Notes under the pieces: model-generated
What the model was told of the DNA's origin: nothing
Databases searched by the model: none
What the model saw: the letters and a program-made list of their open reading frames with translations, nothing else
Made by a program: the position numbers and the translations under genes
Part shown: positions 53,898 to 64,000 of the stretch, one piece after another
Position numbering within the stretch: position 1 is the stretch's first letter
How the letters are laid out: every line of letters begins with the position of its first letter
NCBI GenBank assembly: GCA_023014485.1
Contig: JAJOZX010001072.1
Location: forward strand, 920,997 to 984,996
DNA: 64,000 nt
Direction of reading: 5' to 3'
Source of the DNA: Bathynomus jamesi
Lineage: Eukaryota; Arthropoda; Malacostraca; Isopoda; Cirolanidae

Positions 53898-54752
53898 CTT
53901 TTCAGTTTGGCGTACTGCGGATTTTCGAACTGAAAATTTGTATACTAATAAATTTTTATATTCTAATAGCGAAAATTACATTATTTTCCTGGAGAAATAT
54001 GCGCAACATACAAAAAAAAATTGCATTTATATGTGCACTAGTTTGCATGGCGCATGACCGTTATCTAAATTATTTATTGTTATGGAGTGGGTTTTACAAA
54101 ATAAAAGGCAGCTAACATCCTTTATTTATTAAAATTTGCAATATTTAATAATATCTTAATAAATAAATCTTCATTTGCATACCTTTTTCTCCATACGAAC
54201 TCGCATAAACAGTAATTTTTGTTGTTATTATTAATGTTTATTTGTTGCCTGCTTAAACTTAGTTTAGTCTAAATATTATTGTTGTAGTGTGAGCATGTGA
54301 TAATGCAGTGCTGTGGTCTATCTACTTGTGAGTTGCCCCCGGTCAATTGAATGCATGGCTAGGGCAACTGAATGCCCGGTTAGGTTAATTGAATGCCTGG
54401 TTAGGTCAGCTGTATGCCCTTGACGATTGGTCAGGTTAAGTCATGATATTTTCGTTAGTTTTAACGAAAATATCACGACTTAACCTAACCAATCGTCAAG
54501 GGCGTACAGTTGACCTAACTGGCCATTCAAATGACCTAACTGGGCATTCAATTAACCGGGGCCGCACAGCAACCTCGTATCGGGGCGTGATGAGCGGTGT
54601 AAACTAGAAAACGGTCATGCGCCATGCAAACTAGTGCGCATATAAATGCATATTTCTCTAGGAAAATAATGTCATTTTCGTTATTAGAATATAAAAATTT
54701 ATTAGTATACAAATTTTCAGTTCGAAAATCCGCGGTACGTCAAACTGAAAAG
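53898..54752. mobile_element. large foldback element, inverted arms of about 150 bp
   Basis: The left arm 53898-54062 (TTTTCAGTTTGGCGTACTGC...GGCGCATGACCG) is mirrored by the right arm 54610-54752 (CGGTCATGCGCC...GTACGTCAAACTGAAAA). About 550 bp lie between, holding a second palindrome. No transposase is present and I could not find a target duplication, so it may be an inverted duplication rather than a mobile unit. Confidence 0.65.
54335..54563. repeat. inner palindrome, 229 bp, (C)CTAAC-rich
   Basis: Arms of about 110 bp meet at about 54460 (GATATTTTCGTTAGTTTTAACGAAAATATC). The outer limits are CCCCGGTCAATTGAATGC and GCATTCAATTAACCGGGG. The core GCCCTTGACGATTGG(T)..GGTTA.GTC.T.ATATTTTCGTTAG is shared with the foldback MITE at 8190-8392, so both belong to one repeat family. 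Confidence 0.8.
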
Positions 54753-56096
54753 ATCCGAAATTGGTTAAAGGTTGTAATATAAACAGATAAACTACGCCTA
54801 CAATAAACAGATTAGGTAAAATTTAGTAAATTATAGCTAAACCCATTTAAACATAATGGTTCTGCTTCTAGCCTCATCAGTATGCAAAGTTATTAATAAT
54901 TAATTAGATACAAACCTACAGCCTTACACTCTGAAATACTATAAAGAAACCTTGGAATAACTTAATAGTTATGCAAAGAAGCATGTACAGTAAGTTTACA
55001 GACTCTGAATGATTAAGTGTTTACCGTTTTAGAAAGTCTGAGAGACGGGAGTAATATCCTACAAGTTCGCATAGAGTAACGAATTGATTTCCAACAATGT
55101 AGAAACCGTAACATACTATCGTTATTCCACCAATAAAACATTTACTAGTATAGGGCCTATTTTAAATAGCTAAAAAAATTAATCATGCATTTACATTAGT
55201 GGTAAAGACTCATTTGGTAATTGGTTTTTGGGGTTGTTTAACCTCCTTTGTAACAAAGATCATGTGATGGAGGGTTCGTAAATACATCATCTGGCCGCAG
55301 AGGCCAGTGCCCAATCCATTTGTTGCTCAGCGTAAACAGTCATATTTAATTTTAGACCTTCCTGTATGAACGCGAATACAGAAAACGGTACTTGGCGGAA
55401 AATGTAGGGCTTACTGTGTGAAATCGAATTTGAACAGTAATTTATTTAAGTATTTAGATATGGCAGCAATAGTAATAATAAATGTCTCTCGTTACAGATA
55501 AAACGTTCGGGAAACTTATACTTTATAGTGGACCGGACAAAAATCGAAAAGTCCTCTAGAAAAAACTTAACGGCGTTTTTTGTTAATAGCAGGCACCTAC
55601 CTTAGATAAGTAGTATTGAGGATGCCAAACAAGATGTGGGTGGATGCCACTCTCAGTTTTGGGTTTGAAGGTCCCAGACAAGGTTACAAAAGTCAAATTC
55701 TGAAAAATTCCGAATTTTTGCATTTCAGTGGTGGCTCTATGTAACAACGTGTTTAAAGGTGTATCATTAGCACATAAAGCATATTTTTGTGATTTTATGG
55801 ATAATAATTGAATGTAACTATGACTCTGGATGTCTTTATTTCCATTAAAACTACATTTAACATGCTGGGTGAGGTGCGCATGTACCTACTACTACCATAG
55901 TACAAGTAATAGCATACTTTCACATGTTGAATATTTTCACTGCACTGGCTGGCCAGACATTGGTTTGGTATATGCAATTAAAAGAGTGCAGACAGTGCCA
56001 GCTGGTAAAATAATAATAATAATACAGCTAAAGCATAGGTATGTTTTGAATTGTTTCAATATATCTGTGGCTACTACATGCTGCCATTCCCACTTG
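54753..56096. other. no gene seen
   Basis: AT-rich, with no repeats with defined ends. Short frames overlapping 55795-56100 are on both strands and show no motif. A pyrimidine tract and TTTGCAG at about 56097-56105 could be the splice acceptor of the gene fragment that follows. Confidence 0.5.
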
Positions 56097-56123
56097 TCTT
56101 TGCAGATAGGGAGCTCATCAGCA

Positions 56124-56707
56124 ATGGACCCTGTAGCTGTCATCAAGCGCAAGAGGAAACGTCAGGACGTCAGTGAGGATTGCTGTTTCTTCTGCCAAAG
56201 CAGCGCTGGTGACCTGCGCACAGCGTCAGCAGAAGAGAAAAGCAAGAACTATGACTGTGGGCGATAAGAGAAAGAACCTGGGAGATACCTACTATCTTGA
56301 TGTTTTACAAAGACTGGAAAGTCATTCCAAGGATGATTTCAATGCATTGGAACTCAAGTGGCATAAATCATGCTACTCTTTATTCACCTCTGAAGGCAAA
56401 TTCAAAAGGCTGCAAAGTCAGCAGCAGACCATGGGTGCATCGGCGACCAGAAAAAGTGCAGGCTCTCAGGCTTTTCCCCAAAAGCGTAGACGTTCAACAC
56501 CAGTGATTGACTGGACCCTCTGCATGTTTTGCCAAAAGAAGACCACGAAGAAACTGCACAGGGTGGAGACAATGGAGAAGTCAGATGACTTGATCCAGCG
56601 TGCCAAACACGGCCCTGTCATGAGCATACCGTTGTCAGCGGTGAGTGATGTGATTGCAGATGAAAGCTGCTATCATCTGGCATGTTTGGTGACATTTGAG
56701 AGACGTA
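56124..56707 (+). pseudogene. cysteine-rich N-terminal domain of a transposon-type protein family
   Basis: ATG at 56124, shortly after a possible acceptor. Residues 18-25 give C-C-F-F-C-Q. A frameshift at about 56245 leads to L-E-L-K-W-H-K-S-C-Y-S-L-F (56355-56390). A second unit repeats the pattern: L-C-M-F-C-Q-K-K (56520), then D-E-S-C-Y-H-L-A-C-L-V-T-F (about 56660-56697). Two C-x2-C...H-x3-C modules in tandem are typical of a large family of dispersed uncharacterised proteins in cnidarian and arthropod genomes that I take to be transposon genes. Only this N-terminal part is present. Confidence 0.55.
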
Positions 56708-57400
56708 CCGCACCGACCAAGGGTCTCCCCAGGGCCGGGCAGTCCCAAACGTGTCGCAGCTACCAACTGACAAACACTCGCGACGCAGGCGTCACGGATT
56801 TCCCGCCAGGAGCGACAGCGAGATGCAGCCCCTTACTAAGTCTTACTAGTCACTCACAAGCGGCCAAACTCTTAGAATCCAGTGTTCAAGGGATATCCCA
56901 CCAGACCCAGAGGCTACGCCCGAGAATTTACGCTGGCCTGGCAGCCAGCTGGGCAGTAAAGCTCTCTCACCTAAGAGCAGCACAGTCAAGCACCATCAGT
57001 TGGTCACCAAAGAACGGTCGCAGGGGGCTGGTCAGGCCATTACGCGTTAGGAATAGGCTTAACGGGGCACTAGCCACACTCCATTCATCGCGCCCCTACG
57101 CCTGGGACCCCTCCATCCCAGTCTCTCACAACCTACGAGCGTTAAATGGTGTTATTTATAGAGGTTCAAAAGCCTCTCTTCCCACGCATGAGGTAGCAGT
57201 AGTAGGGTCCTAATAGTAAAAGTAGAGGAAAAGACTAAGCTAAAAGGACAGAGTAGGGATGGGATGGGGTCCTAGTAACCCACGGGACAGGATTGTACAA
57301 CAGACTTCACTCGCCCTCCCGAAAGAGAGAGAACCTAAAGGAACTGGCAGCCAATCTCTCGAGAATCCCACGACTCTGGACCGGAGGGCTGTCACACTCC
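56708..57400 (+). other. GC-rich segment, open for 168 codons, origin unknown
   Basis: The composition changes sharply to GC-rich at about 56708, just after the cysteine-rich domain. The reading frame stays open to TAA at 57211-57213 but the translation (rich in Ser, Arg, Leu and Pro) has no motif I know. It may be a separate inserted repeat whose frame happens to be open. A TATA-like TTATTTATAG lies at about 57153. The right side borders the Tc1/mariner element at 57404. Confidence 0.35.
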
Positions 57401-57403
57401 AAG

Positions 57404-58786
57404 TACGGGGCTCCAATAAATCTTAGCCCCCCCGCCCATGGCCTAAACCATTAGAGGTACTGTAAAACTAAACATACCTTACAAAAGAGAATTTAATCCT
57501 GCATTTAATGAGAAACAATTAAAACTTGGTGTTCCCGCCACTGGCTTCCAAGACAGCCTGAATTCGCTTTGGGTAGCTTGCCAAAAGTGACGTAAATAGA
57601 TCTTGATCGTTACGCAAATTTGCTAAAACAGTTTCAATGTGTTGCGTCATTGTATCCTTCGAAAATCGATTTGCTGCAGGTTCTTGAAACAAGAGACATT
57701 CAACCTTGTCCTTTATAACTGATCCAATGTGTTCACAGACGTTCAGGTCAGGAGAATTTCCTGGCCATTCTTCATTTCCAAAGAAATCGATCTCATGGTT
57801 CCGCAACAACTGTTGAGTGGCTAATGCCTTAAAGCAGGGGGCCTTATCATGCAGAAGTGTGACCTGATCGACATCCATAACATTGTTTGGGTTTCTTAGA
57901 AAAGGAATGACATGCTGGGATAGAATAATATCACGAAAATACTGTCCGTCCCAACTCTGACCATTTGGCTTCAGCACCCACATGAGCTTCTTTGCAGTGA
58001 ACAAAACAAACACACCAACACAGTCTGGACTTTTTAATAATTCGCGATAATGTTCATTGTCATCGATTTCATCTGGTGTTGTGGCCCACACTCAATCATT
58101 TTGGCAGTTAGGCCGACGTGTTACGTAAACAAAAAATTCATCGGAGATAGCTAAATGCATGAAATCATCCACATCCCAATCTTCAAGATAATGGGCAAAC
58201 CACATTCTGTCATCGATGTTAAGTTGAGTTTTTCTTGGCTTTGGAAGTTCATGCCAAGGCTTTAAACCTTGCCTATGATGGTACAATCGAATGATCTCAC
58301 CACTAACGATCTTTCCTCTCAACACTTCGATCTCTCTAGAAAGTTTAGCACAGCTATTTTTCCGCTTACGCGTGCCGCTTTCAATGATGTCCTTTGCTTC
58401 CTGAGAGAGTGGCAAATTTGGGCGCCCAGATTTGGTTGTATCCTTTTCACATTCATCCAAAGTTTTATTCCAATTTCTTTTGACGAAGTCCTCACTTCTT
58501 CGCAACTTTTTGGTAACCCATGAACGTGCTATAAAGGTGGCTCCAGCATCACGAGCTTCCCGAAATGTTATTGCTCATATGCGATCTATCACACGTTGCC
58601 TCTCCGAATCACCAATTAATTGAGAAGCCATTATATTATCACTTTATCAGCTAGAGTAATTTTAATACCTGCAATAAATAAAATTTTATATATTTTTAAA
58701 ATCACTAAAAACTATTTCGAGATAAGTAAACATGTAAGCTGCAAATGGGGGGGGGGGGGGGCTAAGGTTTTTCGGAACCCCTTATA
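57404..58786 (-). mobile_element. Tc1/mariner transposon, about 1380 bp, DD37E type
   Basis: The inverted ends read TACGGGGCTCCAATAAATC at the left and, reversed, TAAGGGGTTCCGAAAAACC at the right, each followed by CTTAGCCCCCCC. The poly-G run at 58747-58761 is the inner part of the right repeat. TA is present at both edges. Confidence 0.8.
57519..58631 (-). pseudogene. Tc1/mariner transposase, two in-frame TGA codons only
   Basis: From ATG 58631 to the stop at 57519 the frame is constant (371 codons), with no indels. M-A-S-Q-L-I-G-D-S-E-R-Q-R-V-I-D-R opens the HTH region, with W-V-T-K-K-L downstream and a G-R-P linker (K-S-G-R-P, about 58425). The catalytic blocks are A-I-S-D-E-F-F (first Asp, about 58150), L-L-H-D-K-A-P (second Asp, about 57860) and E-W-P-G-N-S-P-D-L-N-V-C-E (Glu, about 57745). 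There are 37 residues between the last two, the DD37E spacing. TGA at about 58577 follows R-I and TGA at 58092 follows N-D; the first is what a CGA codon becomes by CpG decay. Confidence 0.88.
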
Positions 58787-58852
58787 AAGTTTACAACACC
58801 CAGAAGGAATGTGCATAACCTTTATACCACCTGCGGAGAAATATACCCCTGC

Positions 58853-58883
58853 GGAGAGAGAGAGAGAGATAGAGAGAGAGAGA
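58853..58883. repeat. (GA)n microsatellite
   Basis: About 15 GA units with one interruption, in the tail of the LINE fragment that follows. Confidence 0.9.
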
Positions 58884-58889
58884 AGTACC

Positions 58890-60036
58890 TCAAAAGGCCT
58901 TGCGGCCCATACCGAGGAGATACCAATGGCAACGGGTCCCACGGAAAAATTCATACACACTCAAATAGTGTGCAAGATTCGGTCTAACCTTTTCTTTAAC
59001 AGATCCACAGAAGAACCTCTTCACAACTTCTGAAGGTAGCCTGTTCCACGTGTCACAGATCTTATACGTAAAGTAATTCCCACACACAAACTAGTCCTAA
59101 ACCGTTTCAAATCCAACTTCCAACCATTGTTGCGAGTTGGGTTATGATTTAAACTAAACGTGCTTCTAAAATCAACATTGTTGAACCCGCGTAAGAACTT
59201 GAAAACCTCGATGAGTTGACCGCGCAGCCTCCGAGTTTCCAGCGAAAACAAATTCAGGGCGCGTAAGCGTCGATTGTAGCCCATATGCCTAACGGAAGGG
59301 ATTAACTTTGTGCCCCTCGCCTGCACTCGCTCCAGCCTCTCAATATTTTTCCTGAGGGTGGGCGACCAGAACTGCACAGCATACTCCAGGTGCGGCCGAA
59401 CCAGAGAATTGTACAGAGAGAGAGAGCGCAATCTCCTTGTTCCGAAATCGAAATTACCTCCTGCTATAACTCAACAACTTCTGGGCTTTCTTTTCCACCT
59501 CTACGCACCGTTTGGTAAACTTAAGGTCGCTGCTAATTAGCACACCCAAGTCCTTTTCCAAATCAGCGACCTCGATATTACTCCCCAACATCGAGTAGTC
59601 CGACTTGCGGATTGGCGTAGCCAATGTGCATGACCTTGCATTTACCCAAGTTAAACGGCATTTGCCATTTTTCGGACCACTCTCCTATCCTACGTAGGTC
59701 CGCACGCAGTTGCTCGATCGCCTCTGGCGTCCCAAAATTGGCCCCAAGCTTGGTGTCATCAGCGAATTTGGCGATCCGACTGACGATGCCAGCGTCGATA
59801 TCATTTATGTAAATAATAAACAACAGTGGCCCCAAAACGGAGCCCTGAGGAACCCTGCTAGTGACCGAGGCCCAAATCGAACTAGCCCCTTTAATTACAA
59901 TCCTCTGCCGCCTATGCTTCAGCCAGTTTTCAATCCAGCTACCTACTTCCCCACCGATACCCAGCGCGCGCACTTTCGCCATTAGCCGGCGGTGAGACAC
60001 CTTATCAAAGGCTTTCTGAAAGTCGAGATAAAATAT
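58890..60036 (-). pseudogene. CR1-like LINE, 3' part of reverse transcriptase to C-terminus
   Basis: Minus strand. The piece begins at the first catalytic block F-Y-L-D-F-Q-K-A-F-D-K-V (60036-60000), then S-R-V-P-Q-G-S-V-L-G-P-L (about 59870), K-F-A-D-D-T-K-L-G (about 59775, the F-A-D-D box), W-Q-M-P-F-N-L-G-K-C-K-V-M-H (about 59640), V-R-P-H-L-E-Y-A-V-Q-F-W-S-P (about 59370), L-E-R-V-Q-A-R and N-P-T-R-N-N-G-W-K-L. A deletion/frameshift lies near 59480-59580 and another near 59030. The final N-R-L-P-S-E-V-V block (about 59040) is the same as in the tail at 9530. The family is abundant in crustaceans. Confidence 0.87.
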
Positions 60037-60059
60037 ATTGCGGGGGTTGTGAAGTTTCT

Positions 60060-61204
60060 CACAACCCTCCCCCTCCCTGATTTTCAAATCCCCCTTTTGG
60101 GGTTGTGGAGTTTTTCACAAAAACCTCACCATAATTTTCAAGTCCTATCTGGTTCTTCTCACAAGTTTTTCTCTCCCCACAGGAGTCTAGTTAGTAAGCC
60201 TGTTAATTGTAAAAACCCTCTAGGGTAACATCCAGACTATTTGATCTTGGAAGCCTATTAAAAGGTTATGAAACCGGAATAAAAGGCCCAATAGGCAGGC
60301 TGAGATTAATACAGACGTGTCCTGTTGGAAGCCAAGGGAGTTTGGAAAGCCTTTAAAGGTATGATGTTAAGTGTTCGAGCTTGTAATCCTTGGCCAGTGT
60401 ACAATAGGAATAAAGACTTGTTCATAATCCTTATTCCTAGTTATTGTGGTGTTGTCATTTGTATTTCACCATCATTATTAATTATTATTATTAAAAGTAG
60501 ACATATATACTGTATATAGGTTGTTGAAGCTGTGACTGAGTATAGATTAGATAGGTTTGCCACCCTGTCATGTAACTAGCTAGAGAACCGATTATCATTA
60601 TTATAGGTCACCAGTCACATTATTCCAGAGTTAGGTTTTTGCCCATGCTTGTTTGGCACTGATTATAGGTTGATTAACTCATGTGAGATAGGTTTGCCAT
60701 AATTGTCAATGTTTGTAGATATTATTTTTTATGTTGGTTATTTATTATTTATATGCTTTGATTTCATGAGTAAATTATGTTTTCCAGTGATCAATTATGA
60801 AGTCATGATTCCAGTTAATGTTTGTTGATTAATTGCCTGTTATGTTATGTTATTATTGTGATTAATGGTGCCTGGTGCATGTAACTAATAATCTTGTGTT
60901 GTTAAAGGCAACCAGTTGGGATTAACTCACGTGGTCCAGCTACATCAGGCTTGGATTGTAGATCCAATCCAGTTGGAGCTACGCAGTCCATTGAGGGTTT
61001 ATTAATATTGGTAGATCTATAGCTGTTCATATTAGGCCTATGGCATATAATAGTTAAAATGTCTTTCTTCATGATATTTAAATATCTATAGTCGTTGTAA
61101 CATCATTACGAATGAAAGAACCTAAAAATTAAAATTAGTAGAAATAATCCCCAAACCTTGCATTACCTGTACCGGATGGCATCACCCATTTCTGAAACCT
61201 CTTC
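60060..61204. other. no gene seen; spacer between two LINE fragments
   Basis: Contains two related phrases with GGGGTTGTG(A/G)AGTTT.TCACAA (about 60040 and 60098) and a repeated GATAGGTTTGCCA (about 60550 and 60688). No coding motif. Confidence 0.5.
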
Positions 61205-61205
61205 T

Positions 61206-61266
<61 letters not shown>
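61205..61266. repeat. (CT)n microsatellite
   Basis: About 60 bp of CT units, directly next to the LINE fragment. Confidence 0.95.
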
Positions 61267-61267
<1 letters not shown>

Positions 61268-61269
61268 AC

Positions 61270-61587
61270 CTGGCTACAGTCTTCAACAAATCGTTGGAGA
61301 CGGGCCAGGTGCCTGGTGAGTGGAGGGAAGCCAATGTGACCCGTATCTTTAAGAAAGGGGATCACGAAAGTCCAGGGAACTATCGTCCCATTAGTCTCAC
61401 TTCGGTTGTAGGTGAATTATTAGAGGGGATAATAGCGGACAGGATCGTTGACCAATGTTTGGATTCCTACAAGCTGCTTGGGAACTTCCAACATGGGTTT
61501 AGACGGCATAGATCGTGTCTCACCAACTTGCTCGATTTTTTCCACGTCATGTGGAGTGAGTATGATAAGAGTAGGGCGATTGATATT
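61270..61587 (+). pseudogene. CR1-like LINE, N-terminal part of reverse transcriptase
   Basis: Plus strand, open from just after the CT repeat: L-A-T-V-F-N-K-S-L-E-T-G-Q-V-P-G-E-W-R, F-K-K-G-D, N-Y-R-P-I-S-L-T-S-V (about 61380) and F-Q-H-G-F-R-R-H-R-S-C-L-T-N-L-L-D (about 61490), ending S-R-A-I-D-I at 61587. The next expected block, Y-L-D-F-Q, is absent here but begins the opposite-strand fragment at 60036. It is the same family as that fragment. Confidence 0.85.
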
Positions 61588-61619
61588 GCTGCGGTGGCTG
61601 AGTAGGCCGTGGTCCCCAA

Positions 61620-62650
61620 GTATCTGTATTGTCGAACCACCCAGCACCTTTTCACGTTTCCTCTGGTATCTAGGAATGCATCTCTTGTCAGTGGTTTATT
61701 TCCAGGAAATTATTCAGGTCCGACTCGCACGTTAACTGTGAAGGACTGCCCCCCAGTTCAGGTGTCTCAATTTGACTCTCCAATGAGTAGGAGAACCAAC
61801 CACTCAGAGTCCAAGAAAGGGCTCGAATTCAAAGGTAGACCTAATAGAAGTAAACTACTCTGTTTTTCTCTTTATTATATCTCAAAATAAACAATTATTC
61901 AGCGTGACAGTATAAACATAACAAAAAGACTGGCAATGAATCACAATTAACAAAATCTCTGGAAAACCAATAACACTTAGTGAGATTTGGCAGAAAGGAT
62001 AGAAAGCAAGTGGGAGACAAGTACCGGAAAAGACTTGCAAAGAATGTTAACCCCTGTCCCAGTCTAGCTACCCTCCAAACTTGACCCCCCGCCTTATGAC
62101 CTGAGTTTCAATTTCTTTATACACTGGCTAGTTAGTAGGGTTAGGGTAACCGGCCTCATTCCAGGGCAGATCCCAGTGCCCAACAGTGGTTGACACAACC
62201 TCCTTGCTCTAATAAACTATCATTGATGGCAGTCTTATTCCCAAACTTTCTCCTTTTACGAGGTGACGAACTGAGAAAAAATAGACTTATTATAAACATA
62301 CTTTAATAGCCACTTTCTTAATTTAAACGAAGAAATAATCTTCATATTTAATGGTAGGTTAAAGGCCTATCTACATACGTTTATAATCCTAAATAGAATA
62401 TGACTCGTTTGACTGAAGTTTAGTAATTTTAAGAATATTTTCTTTATTAGACCTCTAGAAGCTATGATTTTAGTAAGTATACTCTTTCACTCCCCCGGCA
62501 ATGAAAATATTCCTTTTTAATATAAAAATATCCTTAGGTCAAGTCTGATTCTGATTACTAGATAATTCTTAAATAACGTTTTGAATATTTTAATATTCTT
62601 TTAAAATGAATGGGTCCACCATCCCTGACTTTTTTAGAGTAGGCTAATTT
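61620..62650. other. no gene seen
   Basis: Unclassified, AT-rich in its second half. A 93-codon frame at 61609-61890 has no motif. The first bases (TGGCTGAGTAGG at 61595) resemble a tRNA A box but a matching B box is not convincing. Confidence 0.5.
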
Positions 62651-62659
62651 CTGTAGGCT

Positions 62660-62661
<2 letters not shown>

Positions 62662-62727
<66 letters not shown>
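62662..62727. repeat. (CT)n followed by (TA)n microsatellite
   Basis: About 50 bp of CT then 17 bp of TA. Confidence 0.95.
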
Positions 62728-62821
62728 GATACACACAGACAGTGCATGGAACAAGGAACTCTTCTGGGATAATTAAATCCCTATAGTCCGAATAAGTAAT
62801 GCACTGTCTGTGTGTATCATA
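62727..62821. repeat. small inverted repeat, 22-bp arms
   Basis: ATGATACACACAGACAGTGCAT at the left matches ATGCACTGTCTGTGTGTATCAT at the right, separated by about 50 bp. It lies between two TA-rich tracts and could be a short MITE-like hairpin. Confidence 0.65.
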
Positions 62822-62851
62822 AAAAAATCAGGGACCATTCTGAGTTCATTC

Positions 62852-62852
62852 C

Positions 62853-62887
<35 letters not shown>

Positions 62888-62916
62888 TATATATATTATA
62901 TATATATATATATAAT

Positions 62917-62970
<54 letters not shown>
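62852..62970. repeat. (TA)n microsatellite
   Basis: About 120 bp of TA with a few A-A or T-T slips. Confidence 0.95.
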
Positions 62971-62972
<2 letters not shown>

Positions 62973-63419
62973 GGTGTCACTAGGTAATAGGGGGAAAATT
63001 AAACGATGGATATTTTCCTATGACACCCGCTAAAATTGTTCCATTTGGTGTAAAACATACGGAAGAGAAATTGGTCCTGATTGGTCATCATTTAAAGGTC
63101 GCCCTCGTCACTGAAAACAAGACCCATTTGTTGACGTCAACAAGCTGTTCAGTGTCACAGCTTGGGCCGAACCAGATAAAAAAACAAGGCAATTTGGTGA
63201 AATAACGAAAGTAAGACACTTAAAAACGCAAAGAATACAAACAGTTTATTATATAATCAAAATAGAAGACATAATTTGGCGAATAATGGTACAAAATGGA
63301 GAAGCAACAAAAAGCAAAACTTTGAGAAATAAAATACATTACAGTAGCAGAATAATTGGTGCTCATACGCTGATCAGTGATTAGTTCTTTCGCGTCCTCA
63401 CTAATGCTGATTTGTTCGG

Positions 63420-63998
63420 AGCTGGGTGTTGCTTTCTGTGGTCAGTGACAACTTGAACGAGGAACTGGAGCTGTTCTTCTTTCACTGTCAACTTTCCGTT
63501 CAGCTCCTTCACCAGAGCCACGGCCCGTTCTGCTCTGTCGTTCACCACTGCAAGTTGGAGACCACATCCCGAGCTTGCACGTATTCAGAGTTTGACGTCC
63601 ATGAACTGGGATGGTGGAGCAGAAAGCAATCTGGCAACTGAAGTTTTGAGAAGAATCCTCGGGTGTTCTTTGTGATCAGTTGCTCCAGTCCTTTTTGCTG
63701 TCACTGAGGAACATAGTATCAAGAACCAAAGGTCGTTTTGGCGGCATGTGAGGGGCTTCTTGATCTAACGCTGCAACCATGCTGCACTTCACTTCCATCG
63801 ATATCCTCTCATCAAAGAACGCCAGCCAGAACCCACTGCTTCCTCCGAATGGTACCACAGGTGCGCAGACAGCTTCTTGGTGGTACCATCAGAGATCTTC
63901 TTGTGCGGGTATCGAAGGAGCGTCCTCATCAATTCCCAATCATTCAGCGGAGCTTCGATGGACAGATGAGCTGTTGCCACGCTTTCATGTAAACTAGA
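63420..63998 (-). pseudogene. degenerate coding fragment of an uncharacterised invertebrate repeat family
   Basis: Minus strand from the window edge. The frame 63980-63830 has N-D-W-E-L-M-R-T-L-L-R-Y-P, I-S-D-G-T-T-K-K-L-S and H-L-W-Y-H-S-E-E-A-V-G; a shift near 63835 leads to L-A-F-F-D-E-R-I-S-M-E-V-K and A-P-H-M-P-P-K-R-P, ending at a stop at 63676. Weaker coding likeness continues to about 63420. I recognise the pattern H-x-W-Y-x-S-E-E-x-V-G...F-F-D...K..M-V as a C-terminal region shared by many uncharacterised multi-copy invertebrate proteins. Function unknown; the gene continues beyond the window. Confidence 0.4.
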
Positions 63999-64000
63999 AC

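Noticed and set aside
61592..61660. tRNA-like or SINE head with TGGCTGAGTAGG
   Set aside because: The A box fits but the B-box candidate (TTGTCGAACC) lacks a base of the consensus, no cloverleaf was evident and no 3' tail or target duplication was found.
63420..63998. Intact host exon at the right edge
   Set aside because: The frame shifts within 150 bp and stops follow; the pattern matches a multi-copy repeat-type protein family rather than a conserved host gene.
1..64000. CRISPR array, bacterial operon or plasmid features
   Set aside because: No repeat-spacer arrays; the content (splice sites, LINEs, BEL, mariner, microsatellites) is clearly eukaryotic.

Overview
This is eukaryotic repeat-rich DNA. 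It most likely comes from an arthropod and probably a crustacean: there are short (CCTAA)n runs matching the arthropod TTAGG telomere motif, very long AT/AC/CT microsatellites, and a set of BEL/Pao, CR1-like, jockey-like, mariner, piggyBac and Polinton relics. I found no host gene, no rRNA and no convincing tRNA. The assignment to crustacean is inference; 'transposon graveyard of an invertebrate genome' is what the sequence shows directly.

Layout. 1-7000: non-coding, two short hAT-type MITEs with perfect 8-bp target duplications (219-410, 2781-3032), two minisatellites and many microsatellites. 7000-15222: minus-strand relic of a Polinton/Maverick-type element, with a degenerate family-B DNA polymerase (10241-15222) and unrecognised co-oriented ORFs downstream of it; a mariner (12592-13951) sits inside the polymerase exonuclease region and a foldback MITE (8190-8392) inside the companion genes. 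15260-18450: degenerate CR1-like LINE carrying another mariner (16187-17826). 19341-22800: jockey-like LINE with endonuclease, reverse transcriptase and a 2A-like peptide motif. 18450-19320 and 22800-23960: no recognisable feature.

23968-50397 is one unit: two complete BEL/Pao retrotransposon bodies (A and B, each about 6.24 kb once insertions are subtracted) sharing a middle LTR (LTR-A-LTR-B-LTR), flanked as a whole by the same direct repeat. Later elements landed in it. Body A holds a SINE-like retroposon in its outer LTR, a 477-bp MITE, a nearly intact piggyBac, and a 6.2-kb DNA transposon of a type I cannot name ('element X'). Element X is itself interrupted by a smaller relative (34094-36260) and by a hAT-type element (38542-39362). 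Body B holds a CACTG-ended transposon and a small retroelement with inverted ends. Copies A and B act as each other's empty-site controls, so nearly every insertion boundary and target duplication can be read exactly.

50677-64000: three further mariner/Tc1 elements (one reduced to a MITE with a 44-codon tail), a large nested foldback structure, a cysteine-rich transposon-type gene fragment, two CR1-like fragments in opposite orientation that break at the same codon, and a degenerate coding fragment at the right edge.

All coding regions are transposon-derived and nearly all are broken; the closest to intact are piggyBac (one frameshift) and the DD37E Tc1/mariner (two in-frame TGA codons). There is no gene network; the value of the window is the insertion stratigraphy and the unclassified element X.
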